In this document: one piece after another, positions 38,670 through 47,215 of the stretch
Layout: every line of letters begins with the position of its first letter
How positions within the stretch are numbered: position 1 is the first letter of the stretch
NCBI GenBank assembly: GCA_902610905.1
Contig: CACLXS010000007.1
Span: 1 to 48,651 of the forward strand
Source: an uncultured SAR86 cluster bacterium
GTDB lineage: Bacteria; Pseudomonadota; Gammaproteobacteria; Magnimaribacterales; D2472
DNA length: 48,651 nucleotides
Direction: 5' to 3'
The notes under the pieces: model-generated
Databases searched by the model: none
What the model was told of the DNA's origin: nothing
Seen by the model: the letters and a program-made list of their open reading frames with translations, nothing else
Translations under genes and position numbers: made by a program

Positions 38670-39698
38670 ATGGATAAATTTCAAAAAGTATTATCTTTAT
38701 TACAAAATCATTACAAAGATAAAATCAGAATTAATTACAGTCCATCTTCAGGATACAGATCAAGATGTGAATTTGGTTATAAAAATAACTTTTATACTAT
38801 GTACTCTTCATTGGGTGAAATCATTTATTTAGAAACTTTTTCTATTGCAAGACCTTGTATTCAAAAATTAATGCCTAATCTGTTAGATAAAATTAATAAT
38901 CAAAATATTCTCAAAGAGAGATTATTCCAAATTAATTTCAGGGCTAATAGAGATGACGAAATATTAGTCTCTATGATTTACCATAGGCCAATTGATGATG
39001 AAATTAAATCTCTGGCAGATGAACTTGCAAATATTTTAAATATAAAAATTAATTTAAGATCTAAAAATAAATTATATTCAACTCATGACGATTTACTTCG
39101 TGATGATATTAAAGAACTAGAATCAATTCTATATCAAACAGACCAATCATTTTATCAACCAAACTATTTTCATATGCCTATGATGGTTCTAAAAACTATG
39201 AGTTTTATTGAAAAACCAAAAGATCTTCTCGAGCTTTACTGTGGTTCTGGGACATTTTCTGTACCAATGAGAAAATTATTTAATAAGATTTTAGCAACTG
39301 AAAATAATCGACAATCAATTAAATGTCTTAATAAAGCAATTGAAGAAAATAATATAAATAATATATTTCATGCTCGATTGTCAGCAGAAGAAGTAACTGA
39401 ATTATTTAATGGTAGAGTTTTTAAAAGAATGAATAATGTTGATATAAATAGTTTTGATTTTTCTCATATTCTAGTTGATCCACCTCGTGCTGGACTTGAT
39501 GAAAATGTAATAAATTTGATTAATAAATTTGATAACGTTTTATATATTTCATGTAATTACGAAACATACATCAGGGATATAGAAAAATTGAAAAATTTTA
39601 AAATTATTAATATAGAAATATTTGATCAATTTCCAAATACAAAACACATAGAAATAGTCTCTTTATTGTCACAAATTAATCACAATATATTCAAATAA
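38670..39698 (+). CDS. trmA: tRNA (uracil-5-)-methyltransferase TrmA
   Basis: A 342-residue SAM-dependent enzyme making m5U54 in tRNA. SAM-binding LLELYCGSGTFSVPM, the acid-containing LVDPPRAGLDENV, the catalytic cysteine near residue 295 in YISCNYETY, and the C-terminal DQFPNTKHIEIVSLL identify it. It lacks the TRAM domain and iron-sulfur cysteines of RlmC/D, and TrmA-type N-terminal YRSRCEFG is present. Confidence 0.94.
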   Translation: MDKFQKVLSLLQNHYKDKIRINYSPSSGYRSRCEFGYKNNFYTMYSSLGEIIYLETFSIARPCIQKLMPNLLDKINNQNILKERLFQINFRANRDDEILVSMIYHRPIDDEIKSLADELANILNIKINLRSKNKLYSTHDDLLRDDIKELESILYQTDQSFYQPNYFHMPMMVLKTMSFIEKPKDLLELYCGSGTFSVPMRKLFNKILATENNRQSIKCLNKAIEENNINNIFHARLSAEEVTELFNGRVFKRMNNVDINSFDFSHILVDPPRAGLDENVINLINKFDNVLYISCNYETYIRDIEKLKNFKIINIEIFDQFPNTKHIEIVSLLSQINHNIFK

Positions 39699-39733
39699 TA
39701 TATGTATTTTTACTTGTATGAATTTACATATAT
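39698..39733. promoter_or_regulatory. 9-bp inverted repeat upstream of membrane protein gene
   Basis: ATATATGTA (39698-39706) and TACATATAT (39725-39733) form a perfect inverted repeat with an 18-nt gap, between trmA and the small membrane protein gene. It overlaps the candidate promoter and could be an operator or the end of the trmA transcript. Confidence 0.4.
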
Positions 39734-39741
39734 TGTATAAA
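39714..39741 (+). promoter_or_regulatory. Candidate promoter for the 39771 gene
   Basis: TTGTAT (39714-39719) and TATAAA (39736-39741) form -35 and -10 elements with a 16-bp spacer. They would give a leader of about 20 nt containing the AGGAGGAG ribosome site. Confidence 0.45.
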
Positions 39742-39770
39742 TAAATATTAACATCATAGGAGGAGAGATT

Positions 39771-40181
39771 ATGGAATTAGAAATGGCTATTTGGAATATT
39801 TGGTCTATGAATAGAATAACTGGAGCAATTACTACACTTGCTATAATTATAGCAATATGGATTGCTGCAAGATTTGCAAGTGTTGCATCTGAGCAAAACG
39901 AAGAAAATAAAAATATTGGCGGAAAAATTATTCTTACTTTATTTGGTGCAAGTGTTATTGGTGGCGGCATAATGAGTAATTTAATGTCACAAAGAAATTG
40001 GACTGTTACTGCTGATGCATTTAATAATATGAAGAATGCTGGAATGGATTTAAGTCCAGCAGCCACAGAGTTTATGACTACCTATAGTGGTGAACCTAGT
40101 TTATTGAACACACCATTAGCTCTTGTTTTCTTTATTACGGCTTTTTTAATTATTTTATTCCCAATATGGTTTAAAAAATAA
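39771..40181 (+). CDS. Small three-helix membrane protein of unrecognised family, paralogue B
   Basis: A 136-residue protein with three predicted membrane helices at about 15-36, 49-70 and 112-133. A soluble loop of about 40 residues lies between helices 2 and 3. It resembles the protein at 11639: IWIAARF versus TWLAFRM at the end of helix 1, NIGGKIILTLFG versus NLAGKLFTSIFC at the start of helix 2, and similar C-terminal helices ending in FKK or VKE. The ribosome site is an unusually strong AGGAGGAG and a strong terminator follows, so high monocistronic expression is likely. No known domain or catalytic motif is apparent; function unknown. Confidence 0.8.
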   Translation: MELEMAIWNIWSMNRITGAITTLAIIIAIWIAARFASVASEQNEENKNIGGKIILTLFGASVIGGGIMSNLMSQRNWTVTADAFNNMKNAGMDLSPAATEFMTTYSGEPSLLNTPLALVFFITAFLIILFPIWFKK

Positions 40182-40196
40182 TTTTTACATAATATT

Positions 40197-40226
40197 AAAA
40201 AGGCACTGAAAACGTGCCTTTTTTTT
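40197..40226 (+). terminator. Rho-independent terminator
   Basis: A 10-bp stem, AAAAAGGCAC (40197-40206) with GTGCCTTTTT (40214-40223), closes a 7-nt loop and is followed by T residues. It ends the membrane protein transcript just before the histidine operon promoter. Confidence 0.93.
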
Positions 40227-40227
40227 C

Positions 40228-40256
40228 TTTACATTGTATTAACATAGTAATACACT
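40228..40256 (+). promoter_or_regulatory. Candidate leaderless promoter and operator of the histidine operon
   Basis: TTTACA (40228-40233), a 17-bp spacer and TACACT (40251-40256) form a plausible promoter. A perfect inverted repeat, TGTATTA (40235-40241) and TAATACA (40248-40254), lies in the spacer and overlaps the -10. The expected transcript start would be at or next to the ATG at 40264, and no Shine-Dalgarno sequence is visible. Upstream space is limited by the terminator ending at 40226. Confidence 0.55.
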
Positions 40257-40263
40257 AGTACGA

Positions 40264-40530
40264 ATGATAAATCTAAATAAAGCATTATTGCTATTAAAAA
40301 ATAAAAATGAGGTTAATGATTTTTTAAAAGACCTCTGTACTCCTGCTGAGCTAAAGGCACTTGAAGAGCGATGGTCAGTAGCTCAACTTTTATATGAAAA
40401 TACTCTTTCTTATAGAGAAATTGCTACTAAATTAGAAACAAGCACTACTACAGTCACAAGAGTTGCAAGATTTTTATCAAATGAACCCTACCAAGGTTAT
40501 AAAAAAATTCTAAAGAGGATTAAGAAATGA
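40264..40530 (+). CDS. TrpR-like regulator, YerC/YecD family
   Basis: An 88-residue DNA-binding protein. The pattern FLKDLCTPAELKALEERWSVAQLL, then LSYREIATKLETSTTTVTRVARFL, is the YerC/YecD branch of the Trp repressor fold, with the helix-turn-helix in residues 52-70. It is the first gene of the histidine operon and overlaps hisG by 4 bp (ATGA), so it probably controls this operon. Members of this family near histidine genes in other bacteria have been proposed as histidine regulators. The inverted repeat just upstream is its likely target. The ligand could be histidine but this is not shown. Confidence 0.85.
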   Translation: MINLNKALLLLKNKNEVNDFLKDLCTPAELKALEERWSVAQLLYENTLSYREIATKLETSTTTVTRVARFLSNEPYQGYKKILKRIKK

Positions 40531-41390
40531 AAAATAGACTAACTATTGCCATCCAAAAAAAAGGCAGACTGTTTAATCAAAGCGCAGACTTAATTAAAAA
40601 ATCAGGTATTAATTTTTCAATTAAAACAGATAATCTCTTGGCAAAAGCTAATAATATGCCTATTGATATATTATTTGTAAGGAGTGATGACATTCCTTCC
40701 TTAGTATCTAATGGAGATGCAGATCTAGCGATAGTTGGAGAAAACATATTACTAGAAAAATCTTTATTTAAAAAAACATCTATTGAAAAAGTTTTAAGCT
40801 TAGGTTTTTCTAAATGCAGGTTGTCATTTGCTTGTCCTGAAAATATTAATATTAGAAGTTTCAAAAATAAAAAAATAGCAACTTCATATCCAAATACTGT
40901 GAAAAAATATTTAAGAGATAGAAAAATAGATGCTTCTATTATCAATATTCATGGATCAGTAGAATTAACTCCTTATATTGGAATGTCTGATTTGATATGT
41001 GATCTTGTATCGTCTGGTGCAACATTAGAAGCAAATAACTTAAAAGAAGTTGAAACAATCATGGAGTCTGAAGCTGTTCTTATTAAAAATAAAAATTTAT
41101 CAGTTTCAAAAAATAAAATTGCTGAAAAAATAATTAGTAGAATGCAAGGTGTTGTTAATGCTACTGAAAGTAAATACGTTATGTTGAATGTGGATGCATC
41201 AAAGGTTAAAGAGATTTGTAAATTACTTCCTGGGTCAGAATCACCAACAGTAATACCTCTAGAGAATGAAAATAAAGTTGCAATTCATGCTTTATGCCAA
41301 GAACCAATATTTTGGGAGACTATGGAAAAACTTAAAACCAAAGGGGCTTCCTCAATATTAGTCATGCCAGTAGAAAAACTCTTAAATTAA
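40527..41390 (+). CDS. hisG: ATP phosphoribosyltransferase, long form
   Basis: A 287-residue enzyme, the first step of histidine synthesis. It begins LTIAIQKKGRLFNQS and has SNGDADLAIVGENI, DLICDLVSSGATLEANNLKEV with the phosphoribosyl-binding SSGATL, and a C-terminal ACT-like regulatory domain (about 210-287). The long form is self-contained and feedback inhibited by histidine, so no HisZ is needed. Coupled by overlap to the regulator upstream and 1 bp from the hisD-hisB gene. Confidence 0.96.
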   Translation: MKNRLTIAIQKKGRLFNQSADLIKKSGINFSIKTDNLLAKANNMPIDILFVRSDDIPSLVSNGDADLAIVGENILLEKSLFKKTSIEKVLSLGFSKCRLSFACPENINIRSFKNKKIATSYPNTVKKYLRDRKIDASIINIHGSVELTPYIGMSDLICDLVSSGATLEANNLKEVETIMESEAVLIKNKNLSVSKNKIAEKIISRMQGVVNATESKYVMLNVDASKVKEICKLLPGSESPTVIPLENENKVAIHALCQEPIFWETMEKLKTKGASSILVMPVEKLLN

Positions 41391-41391
41391 T

Positions 41392-43266
41392 ATGAAAAAT
41401 CTTACATTAAATAAAAAATCGACAATCTTAGACTTTAACGAATCAAAAATTTCATCTAAAGATATTGCAACAATTAATAAATTTAAAAAATTAGTGATTA
41501 ATGAGGGAGATAATGGACTTAGAAAAATTGCTAAGATTTTAAATGAAAAAGAACTTAAATCTTTCAAAGTTACTAAAAGTGAATTTAACCAATCAGATAA
41601 ATTTCTTTCTGATTCACTAAAAAATTCAATTCTTATTGCATACGCAAATATAAAAAAATATCATCAAAAACAACTTGATGGACTTTCAATTAATAATCTT
41701 GAAACTACAAAAGGTATTTCATTATGGTCAGAATTTAGACCGATTGATACGGTGGGATTATATATTCCAGGTGGAACAGCTCCGCTATTTAGCTCATTAT
41801 TAATGCAAGCTATTCCTGCAATAATTGCAGGATGTAAAAATATTATCATATGCACTCCACCTGATGCTAAGGGAAAAATAAACCCAACTATATTATGGGT
41901 TGCTAATTTATTAAAAATAAAAAATATTTATAAAGTTGGCGGTGCTCAAGCAATATTTGCTATGGCATATGGAACAGACACTATTCCAAAATGTCTAAAG
42001 ATTTTTGGACCTGGTAATAAGTATGTTACTGAAGCAAAGGTTATTGTTAATAAAGATGTTCCAATTGATATGCCAGCAGGACCAAGTGAGGTTTATGTTT
42101 ATTCTGATGATGAAAAAAAAGTTGATATTATTGCTTCAGATTTACTATCCCAACTTGAACACAGCGTAGATGCAAAAGCTGTTTTAATTTCAAAAAATGA
42201 ATTGCTTTTAGACTCTATTAAATCTGAAATAAGACAACAAAAAGTTGATTTAAAAAGACAATTAATTCTTGATAAAAGCCTTAAAAATATTTACTTAGTA
42301 AAAGCAAAGAATGATCAAGAGATAATAAATTTCATTAATGATAATGCTCCAGAACATCTCATTCTTCTAGATAATAATTTTTCAAAAATTGTACCTTTAA
42401 TTAATAATGCAGGATCTGTTTTTTGTGGTAAATATTCACCAGAATCATTTGGAGATTATGCATCAGGTTCAAATCACACATTGCCAACTGGTAGAACTGC
42501 TAAAACATACTCAGGTCTATCAGTAAAAGATTTTGGTAAAAGTATTACGTTTCAGACTGCCTCTCCTGATGGCTTTATAAACTTAGCACCCACTGTTAAA
42601 ACCTTGGCAGAGGCTGAAAGTCTTGATGCTCACAAAAAAGCTGTTTTAATAAGGGAAAGTTATGCACTTAATGATTTAGATAACCAATCTAGAACATCAT
42701 TTGTTAAAAGAACTACTAATGAAACAATTATTTTTATAAATTTAAATATAGATGGTTCTGGAAACTATAATATAGATACTGGTCTGAAGTTTTTTGATCA
42801 TATGCTTGAACAATTTGCTAAACATGGTGGGTTTGATATAACAATTAATTGTTTGGGTGATCTTCAAATAGATCAACATCACACCATTGAAGATGTTGCA
42901 ATTGCTTTAGGTGAAGCATTTAAAGCTGCCATTGGAGATAGAAATACTATTGAAAGATATTCATCCATAGAAACATTGGTTATGGATGAGACTATATCAA
43001 CAGTTACTATTGATATGGCTTCAAGAACATTGTTAAAAATGAAAACATCTGATTTAAGAGAATATGTAGGTGATTTTCCAACTGAAATGTTCGAACATTT
43101 TTTTATATCATTTATTAATGCAGTCAATTTTACTTGTCATATTAATACAAAAGGAACTAATACTCATCACATCGTCGAAGCTACATTTAAAAGTTTTACA
43201 AGAGCCTTAAAAAAAGCACTCACTAAAACAAAGTTAGATGTTGCATCAACAAAAGGACTTCTATGA
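41392..43266 (+). CDS. Fused histidinol dehydrogenase - imidazoleglycerol-phosphate dehydratase
   Basis: A single 624-residue frame. Residues 1 to about 425 are HisD with all key residues visible: GLYIPGGTAPLFSS, GPGNKYVTEAK, Q and H in SQLEHS, E and H in APEHL, D in SFGDYASGSNHTLPT, and H in LDAHKKAV. Residues from about 434 to 624 are HisB (dehydratase only) with FFDHMLEQ, HHTIEDVAIALGEAF, SRTLL and HHIVEATFKSFTRAL, the manganese-binding histidines. The join (about RESYALNDLDNQSRTSF) has no stop or in-frame ATG or other start codon, so HisB must be made as part of the fusion. hisC, which usually sits between hisD and hisB, is absent. The two activities are steps 6 and 9-10 of the pathway, so they are not consecutive. 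Confidence 0.93.
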   Translation: MKNLTLNKKSTILDFNESKISSKDIATINKFKKLVINEGDNGLRKIAKILNEKELKSFKVTKSEFNQSDKFLSDSLKNSILIAYANIKKYHQKQLDGLSINNLETTKGISLWSEFRPIDTVGLYIPGGTAPLFSSLLMQAIPAIIAGCKNIIICTPPDAKGKINPTILWVANLLKIKNIYKVGGAQAIFAMAYGTDTIPKCLKIFGPGNKYVTEAKVIVNKDVPIDMPAGPSEVYVYSDDEKKVDIIASDLLSQLEHSVDAKAVLISKNELLLDSIKSEIRQQKVDLKRQLILDKSLKNIYLVKAKNDQEIINFINDNAPEHLILLDNNFSKIVPLINNAGSVFCGKYSPESFGDYASGSNHTLPTGRTAKTYSGLSVKDFGKSITFQTASPDGFINLAPTVKTLAEAESLDAHKKAVLIRESYALNDLDNQSRTSFVKRTTNETIIFINLNIDGSGNYNIDTGLKFFDHMLEQFAKHGGFDITINCLGDLQIDQHHTIEDVAIALGEAFKAAIGDRNTIERYSSIETLVMDETISTVTIDMASRTLLKMKTSDLREYVGDFPTEMFEHFFISFINAVNFTCHINTKGTNTHHIVEATFKSFTRALKKALTKTKLDVASTKGLL

Positions 43267-43838
43267 ATATTGGAATTATAGACTGCGGTGGCGCTAATCT
43301 TAATTCAATTTATTATTCTTTTAAGAGATTGGGTATTAATGCAATTATTTCAAATTCTTTAAATGAGCTATCGGAAATGAATGCATATGTTCTTCCAGGA
43401 GTTGGATCAGCTGATGTAGTTATGAATACTCTAAGAAAAAGAGATTTAATAAATTTTATTAAATGCACAAATAAACCAATTCTAGGCATATGTATAGGTA
43501 TGCAAATATTGTTTGATTATTCAGAAGAAAATCAAACAAGATGCCTAGGAATCATTGATGGAAATATAGAAAAATTTAATGTAAATGATGGGGTTAATGT
43601 TCCACAAATGGGTTGGAACAAAGTTGAGTGTGATGCTGATAAAAATCTTAATGGGTACTATTATTTTGCTAATAGCTACTTTAATAAAGATTCTAAATTT
43701 ACAATTGGTTATAGCTCATATGGCAATAAATTTTCATCTATTATAAAAAAAGATAATATTTTAGGGTGTCAATTTCATCCTGAAAAATCATCCAAAGCAG
43801 GTGAAAGATTTTTAACTTATTTTATTAAATTAATATGA
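43263..43838 (+). CDS. hisH: Imidazole glycerol phosphate synthase, glutaminase subunit
   Basis: A 191-residue class I glutaminase that channels ammonia to HisF. The oxyanion strand LPGVGSAD, nucleophile in LGICIGMQILF, and the catalytic His/Glu in CQFHPEKSS are intact. The segment usually reading YFVHSY is YFANSY here, a small deviation near the interface. Overlaps both neighbours by 4 bp. Confidence 0.95.
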   Translation: MNIGIIDCGGANLNSIYYSFKRLGINAIISNSLNELSEMNAYVLPGVGSADVVMNTLRKRDLINFIKCTNKPILGICIGMQILFDYSEENQTRCLGIIDGNIEKFNVNDGVNVPQMGWNKVECDADKNLNGYYYFANSYFNKDSKFTIGYSSYGNKFSSIIKKDNILGCQFHPEKSSKAGERFLTYFIKLI

Positions 43839-44554
43839 ACATAATACCCGCAATAGATATATTAAACGGAAAATGTGTAAGATTATTAAAAGGCAATTAT
43901 GCAGATGTAACCGTATATAACGAAAATCCAATAGAACAAGTAAAAATTTTTAAGAATGCAGGATTTAAAAATATTCATATTGTTGATCTAAATGCTGCTA
44001 AAACTGGTGGAGATGAAAATCTTGAAATTATTCAAAATATTTCTTGTATCGAAAATATTGAGATTCAAGTTGGCGGTGGTATAAGGACAATAGAAAAAGC
44101 TACTCAGTTATTATCTAATAATATAAGAAAAATTATTGTTGGCACAGCAGCTATTACCAATGATGCATTTAGAAATCAGCTTAAGAACTATATAGATGTT
44201 AATAAAATAATATTTGGATTAGATTTTAATCTGGGTAATGATACCCCTCTTCTTTCAATTCACGGTTGGACAAAAAGTACAGATATCAATTTGTATGATT
44301 ACATAAATAATAATAAATGGATAAAAAATATATTAGCTACAGATATCTCAGTTGATGGAACACTTAAAGGGCCTAATTTAAATATATATAAAAACCTCTT
44401 AGCTAATAAGAATATCAATCTCATAGCATCAGGCGGAATTGGATCTCTAGATGATATAAATAATTTACGATCAATTCATTGTAATGAATGTGTTGTTGGT
44501 AAAGCTATATATGAAAATAAAATTTCTCTTCAGGATTTAAAGAATGTTAACTAA
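43835..44554 (+). CDS. hisA: Phosphoribosylformimino-AICAR-P isomerase
   Basis: A 239-residue TIM-barrel isomerase. The catalytic aspartates are in [14 protein letters not shown] (first strand) and [14 protein letters not shown] (fifth), with phosphate-binding VGGGIRT and ASGGIGS. Normal length. It overlaps hisF by 11 bp and hisH by 4 bp. Confidence 0.96.
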   Translation: MNIIPAIDILNGKCVRLLKGNYADVTVYNENPIEQVKIFKNAGFKNIHIVDLNAAKTGGDENLEIIQNISCIENIEIQVGGGIRTIEKATQLLSNNIRKIIVGTAAITNDAFRNQLKNYIDVNKIIFGLDFNLGNDTPLLSIHGWTKSTDINLYDYINNNKWIKNILATDISVDGTLKGPNLNIYKNLLANKNINLIASGGIGSLDDINNLRSIHCNECVVGKAIYENKISLQDLKNVN

Positions 44555-45311
44555 AAGAATAATTCCATGTCTCGATGTAAAAAATGGTCAAGTGGTCAAA
44601 GGTATTAAGTTTAAGGATCATGAGGTTGTTGGTTCAATTGTTGAATTAGCAAAAAAATATAATTATGAAGGAGCCGATGAATTAGTTTTTTATGATATTG
44701 CTGCTAGCACATATGATGGAATTGTTTCAAAAGATTGGGTAAAAATTATAGCTGAAATGATAAATATACCTTTTTGTGTAGCTGGGGGTATTAAAAGTAT
44801 AAGTGATGCAAGGCAGATATTAAATAATGGGGCTGATAAAGTTTCTATTAATACACCAGCCCTTGAGAATCCTGATCTAATAAAAGAACTTGCAAATGAA
44901 TTTGGCAGTCAGTGTGTTGTAATTGGAATTGATTCAATGATTGAAAATAATAAATATATCGTTTATTCAAAAACCGGTGATGAAAATACAATCAAAAATA
45001 CTCAAATTGAAACTAAAGAATGGATTGATAAAGTTCAAAGCTTGGGCGCTGGTGAAGTTGTTTTAAATTGTATGAATCAAGATGGCGTTCGAAATGGATA
45101 TGATATTGTTCAATTAAATGAGATGTTAAAAAATTGTGATGTGCCATTAATTGCATCCGGGGGTGCAGGTTGTATGCAAGATTTTCAAGATGTTTTAACT
45201 GACACCAGCTCAAGTGGTGCACTTGCTGCAAGTGTATTTCACAAAAATTTAGTTGATATTAAAGAGCTTAAAGAATTTTTACTTAATCAATCAATAAATA
45301 TAAGGCTATAA
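44544..45311 (+). CDS. hisF: Imidazole glycerol phosphate synthase, cyclase subunit
   Basis: A 255-residue TIM barrel paired with HisH. Catalytic aspartates lie in [17 protein letters not shown] and in [17 protein letters not shown]; the phosphate sites are CVAGGIKS and ASGGAG. The expected length is 250-258 residues. The first aspartate and CLDV N-terminus distinguish it from HisA. Confidence 0.97.
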   Translation: MLTKRIIPCLDVKNGQVVKGIKFKDHEVVGSIVELAKKYNYEGADELVFYDIAASTYDGIVSKDWVKIIAEMINIPFCVAGGIKSISDARQILNNGADKVSINTPALENPDLIKELANEFGSQCVVIGIDSMIENNKYIVYSKTGDENTIKNTQIETKEWIDKVQSLGAGEVVLNCMNQDGVRNGYDIVQLNEMLKNCDVPLIASGGAGCMQDFQDVLTDTSSSGALAASVFHKNLVDIKELKEFLLNQSINIRL

Positions 45312-45315
45312 AATA

Positions 45316-45918
45316 ATGGATACTACAAATATAAAATGGGATGATAAATGTCTGATACCTACAATAATCCAAGACTCAATATCATTTAATGTTTTGATGC
45401 TTGGTTATATGAATAAAGAATCTCTTGATCTTACTTTAAGTTCAAAGGAGGTAACTTTTTTCAGTAGATCTAGACAAAAAGTATGGACTAAAGGCGAAAC
45501 TTCTGGCAATAAATTAATCATGCAATCAATTGAAATAGATTGTGATAATGATACTTTGTTGATTAAAGCAAGCCCGTTAGGCCCAACATGTCATTTAGAA
45601 AATTATTCTTGTTTTAAAACAGAGTCTAAAAATATATTCTCAATAATCACTGAACTCGAAAATACCATTGATAAAAGAAAAGTTGAGAATGCAAATAATT
45701 CTTATGTATCATCCTTGTTAAAAAAGGGTATTAAGGAAATAGCAAAAAAATTAACTGAAGAAGCTGGTGAAACCTCTATAGCGGCTGTAACGGATGATGG
45801 AAGAGTTATTGATGAATCGGCTGATTTACTATTTCACCTTTTAGTACTTCTTAAATCTCAAAACTATTCATTAAAAGATGTTATGGCTGAATTAAAAAAA
45901 AGAAGAATTAATCAATAG
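45316..45918 (+). CDS. hisI: Phosphoribosyl-AMP cyclohydrolase / phosphoribosyl-ATP pyrophosphatase
   Basis: A 200-residue bifunctional HisIE for steps 2 and 3. The HisI half has [32 protein letters not shown] and the zinc-cysteine [20 protein letters not shown]; the HisE half has [13 protein letters not shown] and [13 protein letters not shown]. It is the last gene of the operon. Its final 11 bp overlap the convergent GH16 gene, with no terminator visible. Confidence 0.96.
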   Translation: MDTTNIKWDDKCLIPTIIQDSISFNVLMLGYMNKESLDLTLSSKEVTFFSRSRQKVWTKGETSGNKLIMQSIEIDCDNDTLLIKASPLGPTCHLENYSCFKTESKNIFSIITELENTIDKRKVENANNSYVSSLLKKGIKEIAKKLTEEAGETSIAAVTDDGRVIDESADLLFHLLVLLKSQNYSLKDVMAELKKRRINQ

Positions 45919-47182
45919 ATTTATATTCAATATAATCAATTAAAAACCTTCCTCTATCGGGCAATGCTAGATTAGAACAATCAGCATTATGACAAAATGA
46001 ATTAGTATCTGTTTGAAAAGAACTATCAAAGTTACCACCTGAGGCAACATTTAAGATTAAATAAAATGGTTCATTGAATGGATAATATGCATTTACTAGA
46101 GGGCCTGCATCTGAATTTTCATCAAAAAAAGGTGTTTCTTCGTTGTCCAAATACATCTTTATAGAATTTTCAGTCCATTCAAAAGTAATTGAATGGAAAG
46201 TATCTTGAAAATTTTCAGCCATAGAAACATTTGCATCAGAGGAAATAAAAGTATGACTGCCCCAATTTGCTTTGAAATGCATCGCAGAACCAACAACCTG
46301 AGACAACCTTCCTCTAGCTTCCATTAGATCTATCTCTCCATCATCAGGCCATACTTTATTATTATTCATAAAGCCTTGTGGAAGCATCCATATAGCAGGC
46401 CAAAAACCTGTTCCGTCAGGAACTTTAAAACATACTGTAATTTTTGCAGGAAGTTGAAAAATCTTTTTATCAGATGTTATCAATTTTCCCGATGTATGCT
46501 GCCACAGAGTAGAGCCATTATATGGGTCTATAAATGGACTATTTTCATTATATATTGGTTGAATTTTTAAATATCCGTCTTCAATAAATAAGTTCTCAGT
46601 AGTATTATTTTCTTCATTATAGTTCTTTGCATATTCACCATAATCTCCTGAACCTGGTCCTGTATAATATTGAGGCTCATTGTTTCCCCAACCACTAATC
46701 CATTGTCCACCAGAAAAAAAACCATTACCTATTTGATAACTAAATACATCTGAATCTAATCTAGGATTATTAAACTCTTCTAGCCAGTATTCATTTGAGT
46801 CATTTAATGGTGTTTTACAAAAAGATTCGTATGCACCATCATCAGAAACATATATAGATATACTAGTTCGTGCAATTATTGTTCCTTCTCCACCAAAACA
46901 ATTAAGGATTAATACATATGTTCCATTAGTGGAGAATGAAAGAGTTTCATTACCAGAAGTTTCTTTTTCTCCTGTCCAATCACCAGATGCAGAACATGAA
47001 TTTGCACTGGCTGACCAGCTAATGTTGAAGGATTGATTTGCAGTAAGATTATATTTATCAGAAGAAAAATTATTAATAACAGGATTTACGAAAGAGCTGC
47101 TATTATTCGTAGTAACTGAGCCTGCACCGCCGCCACAAGAAGATATAAAAAAAACTATAAATACTAAAAAAATTTTTGGCAT
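45908..47182 (-). CDS. GH16 family lipoprotein, laminarinase-like beta-glucanase
   Basis: A 424-residue secreted lipoprotein: signal peptide with lipobox C16 in FISSCGGG, a Ser/Asn linker, an Ig-like beta domain at about 35-112 (with Cys pair C63, C95), then a GH16 domain from about 130. The catalytic motif [11 protein letters not shown] gives nucleophile E283, D285 and acid/base E288; [12 protein letters not shown] is the matching substrate-cleft strand. The NVASGGNFD segment near the C-terminus is typical of laminarinase-type GH16. Likely surface hydrolysis of beta-1,3-glucan such as algal laminarin, inferred from subfamily features. It lies 33 bp downstream of the sodium:alanine symporter gene on the same strand. 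Confidence 0.9.
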   Translation of the reverse strand: MPKIFLVFIVFFISSCGGGAGSVTTNNSSSFVNPVINNFSSDKYNLTANQSFNISWSASANSCSASGDWTGEKETSGNETLSFSTNGTYVLILNCFGGEGTIIARTSISIYVSDDGAYESFCKTPLNDSNEYWLEEFNNPRLDSDVFSYQIGNGFFSGGQWISGWGNNEPQYYTGPGSGDYGEYAKNYNEENNTTENLFIEDGYLKIQPIYNENSPFIDPYNGSTLWQHTSGKLITSDKKIFQLPAKITVCFKVPDGTGFWPAIWMLPQGFMNNNKVWPDDGEIDLMEARGRLSQVVGSAMHFKANWGSHTFISSDANVSMAENFQDTFHSITFEWTENSIKMYLDNEETPFFDENSDAGPLVNAYYPFNEPFYLILNVASGGNFDSSFQTDTNSFCHNADCSNLALPDRGRFLIDYIEYKSID

Positions 47183-47215
47183 ATGTTTTTGTTATTACTA
47201 TGATATATAAATAAA

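Noticed and set aside
39710-40066. Open frame antisense to the 39771 membrane protein gene
   Set aside because: It is the reverse of a well-supported gene with strong ribosome site and terminator; hydrophobic character follows from reading AT-rich helix codons backwards.
42652-42710. Possible hidden start or frameshift making hisB a separate gene
   Set aside because: The frame runs through without a stop, and no in-frame ATG, GTG or TTG occurs at the domain join, so a true fusion is the simplest reading.
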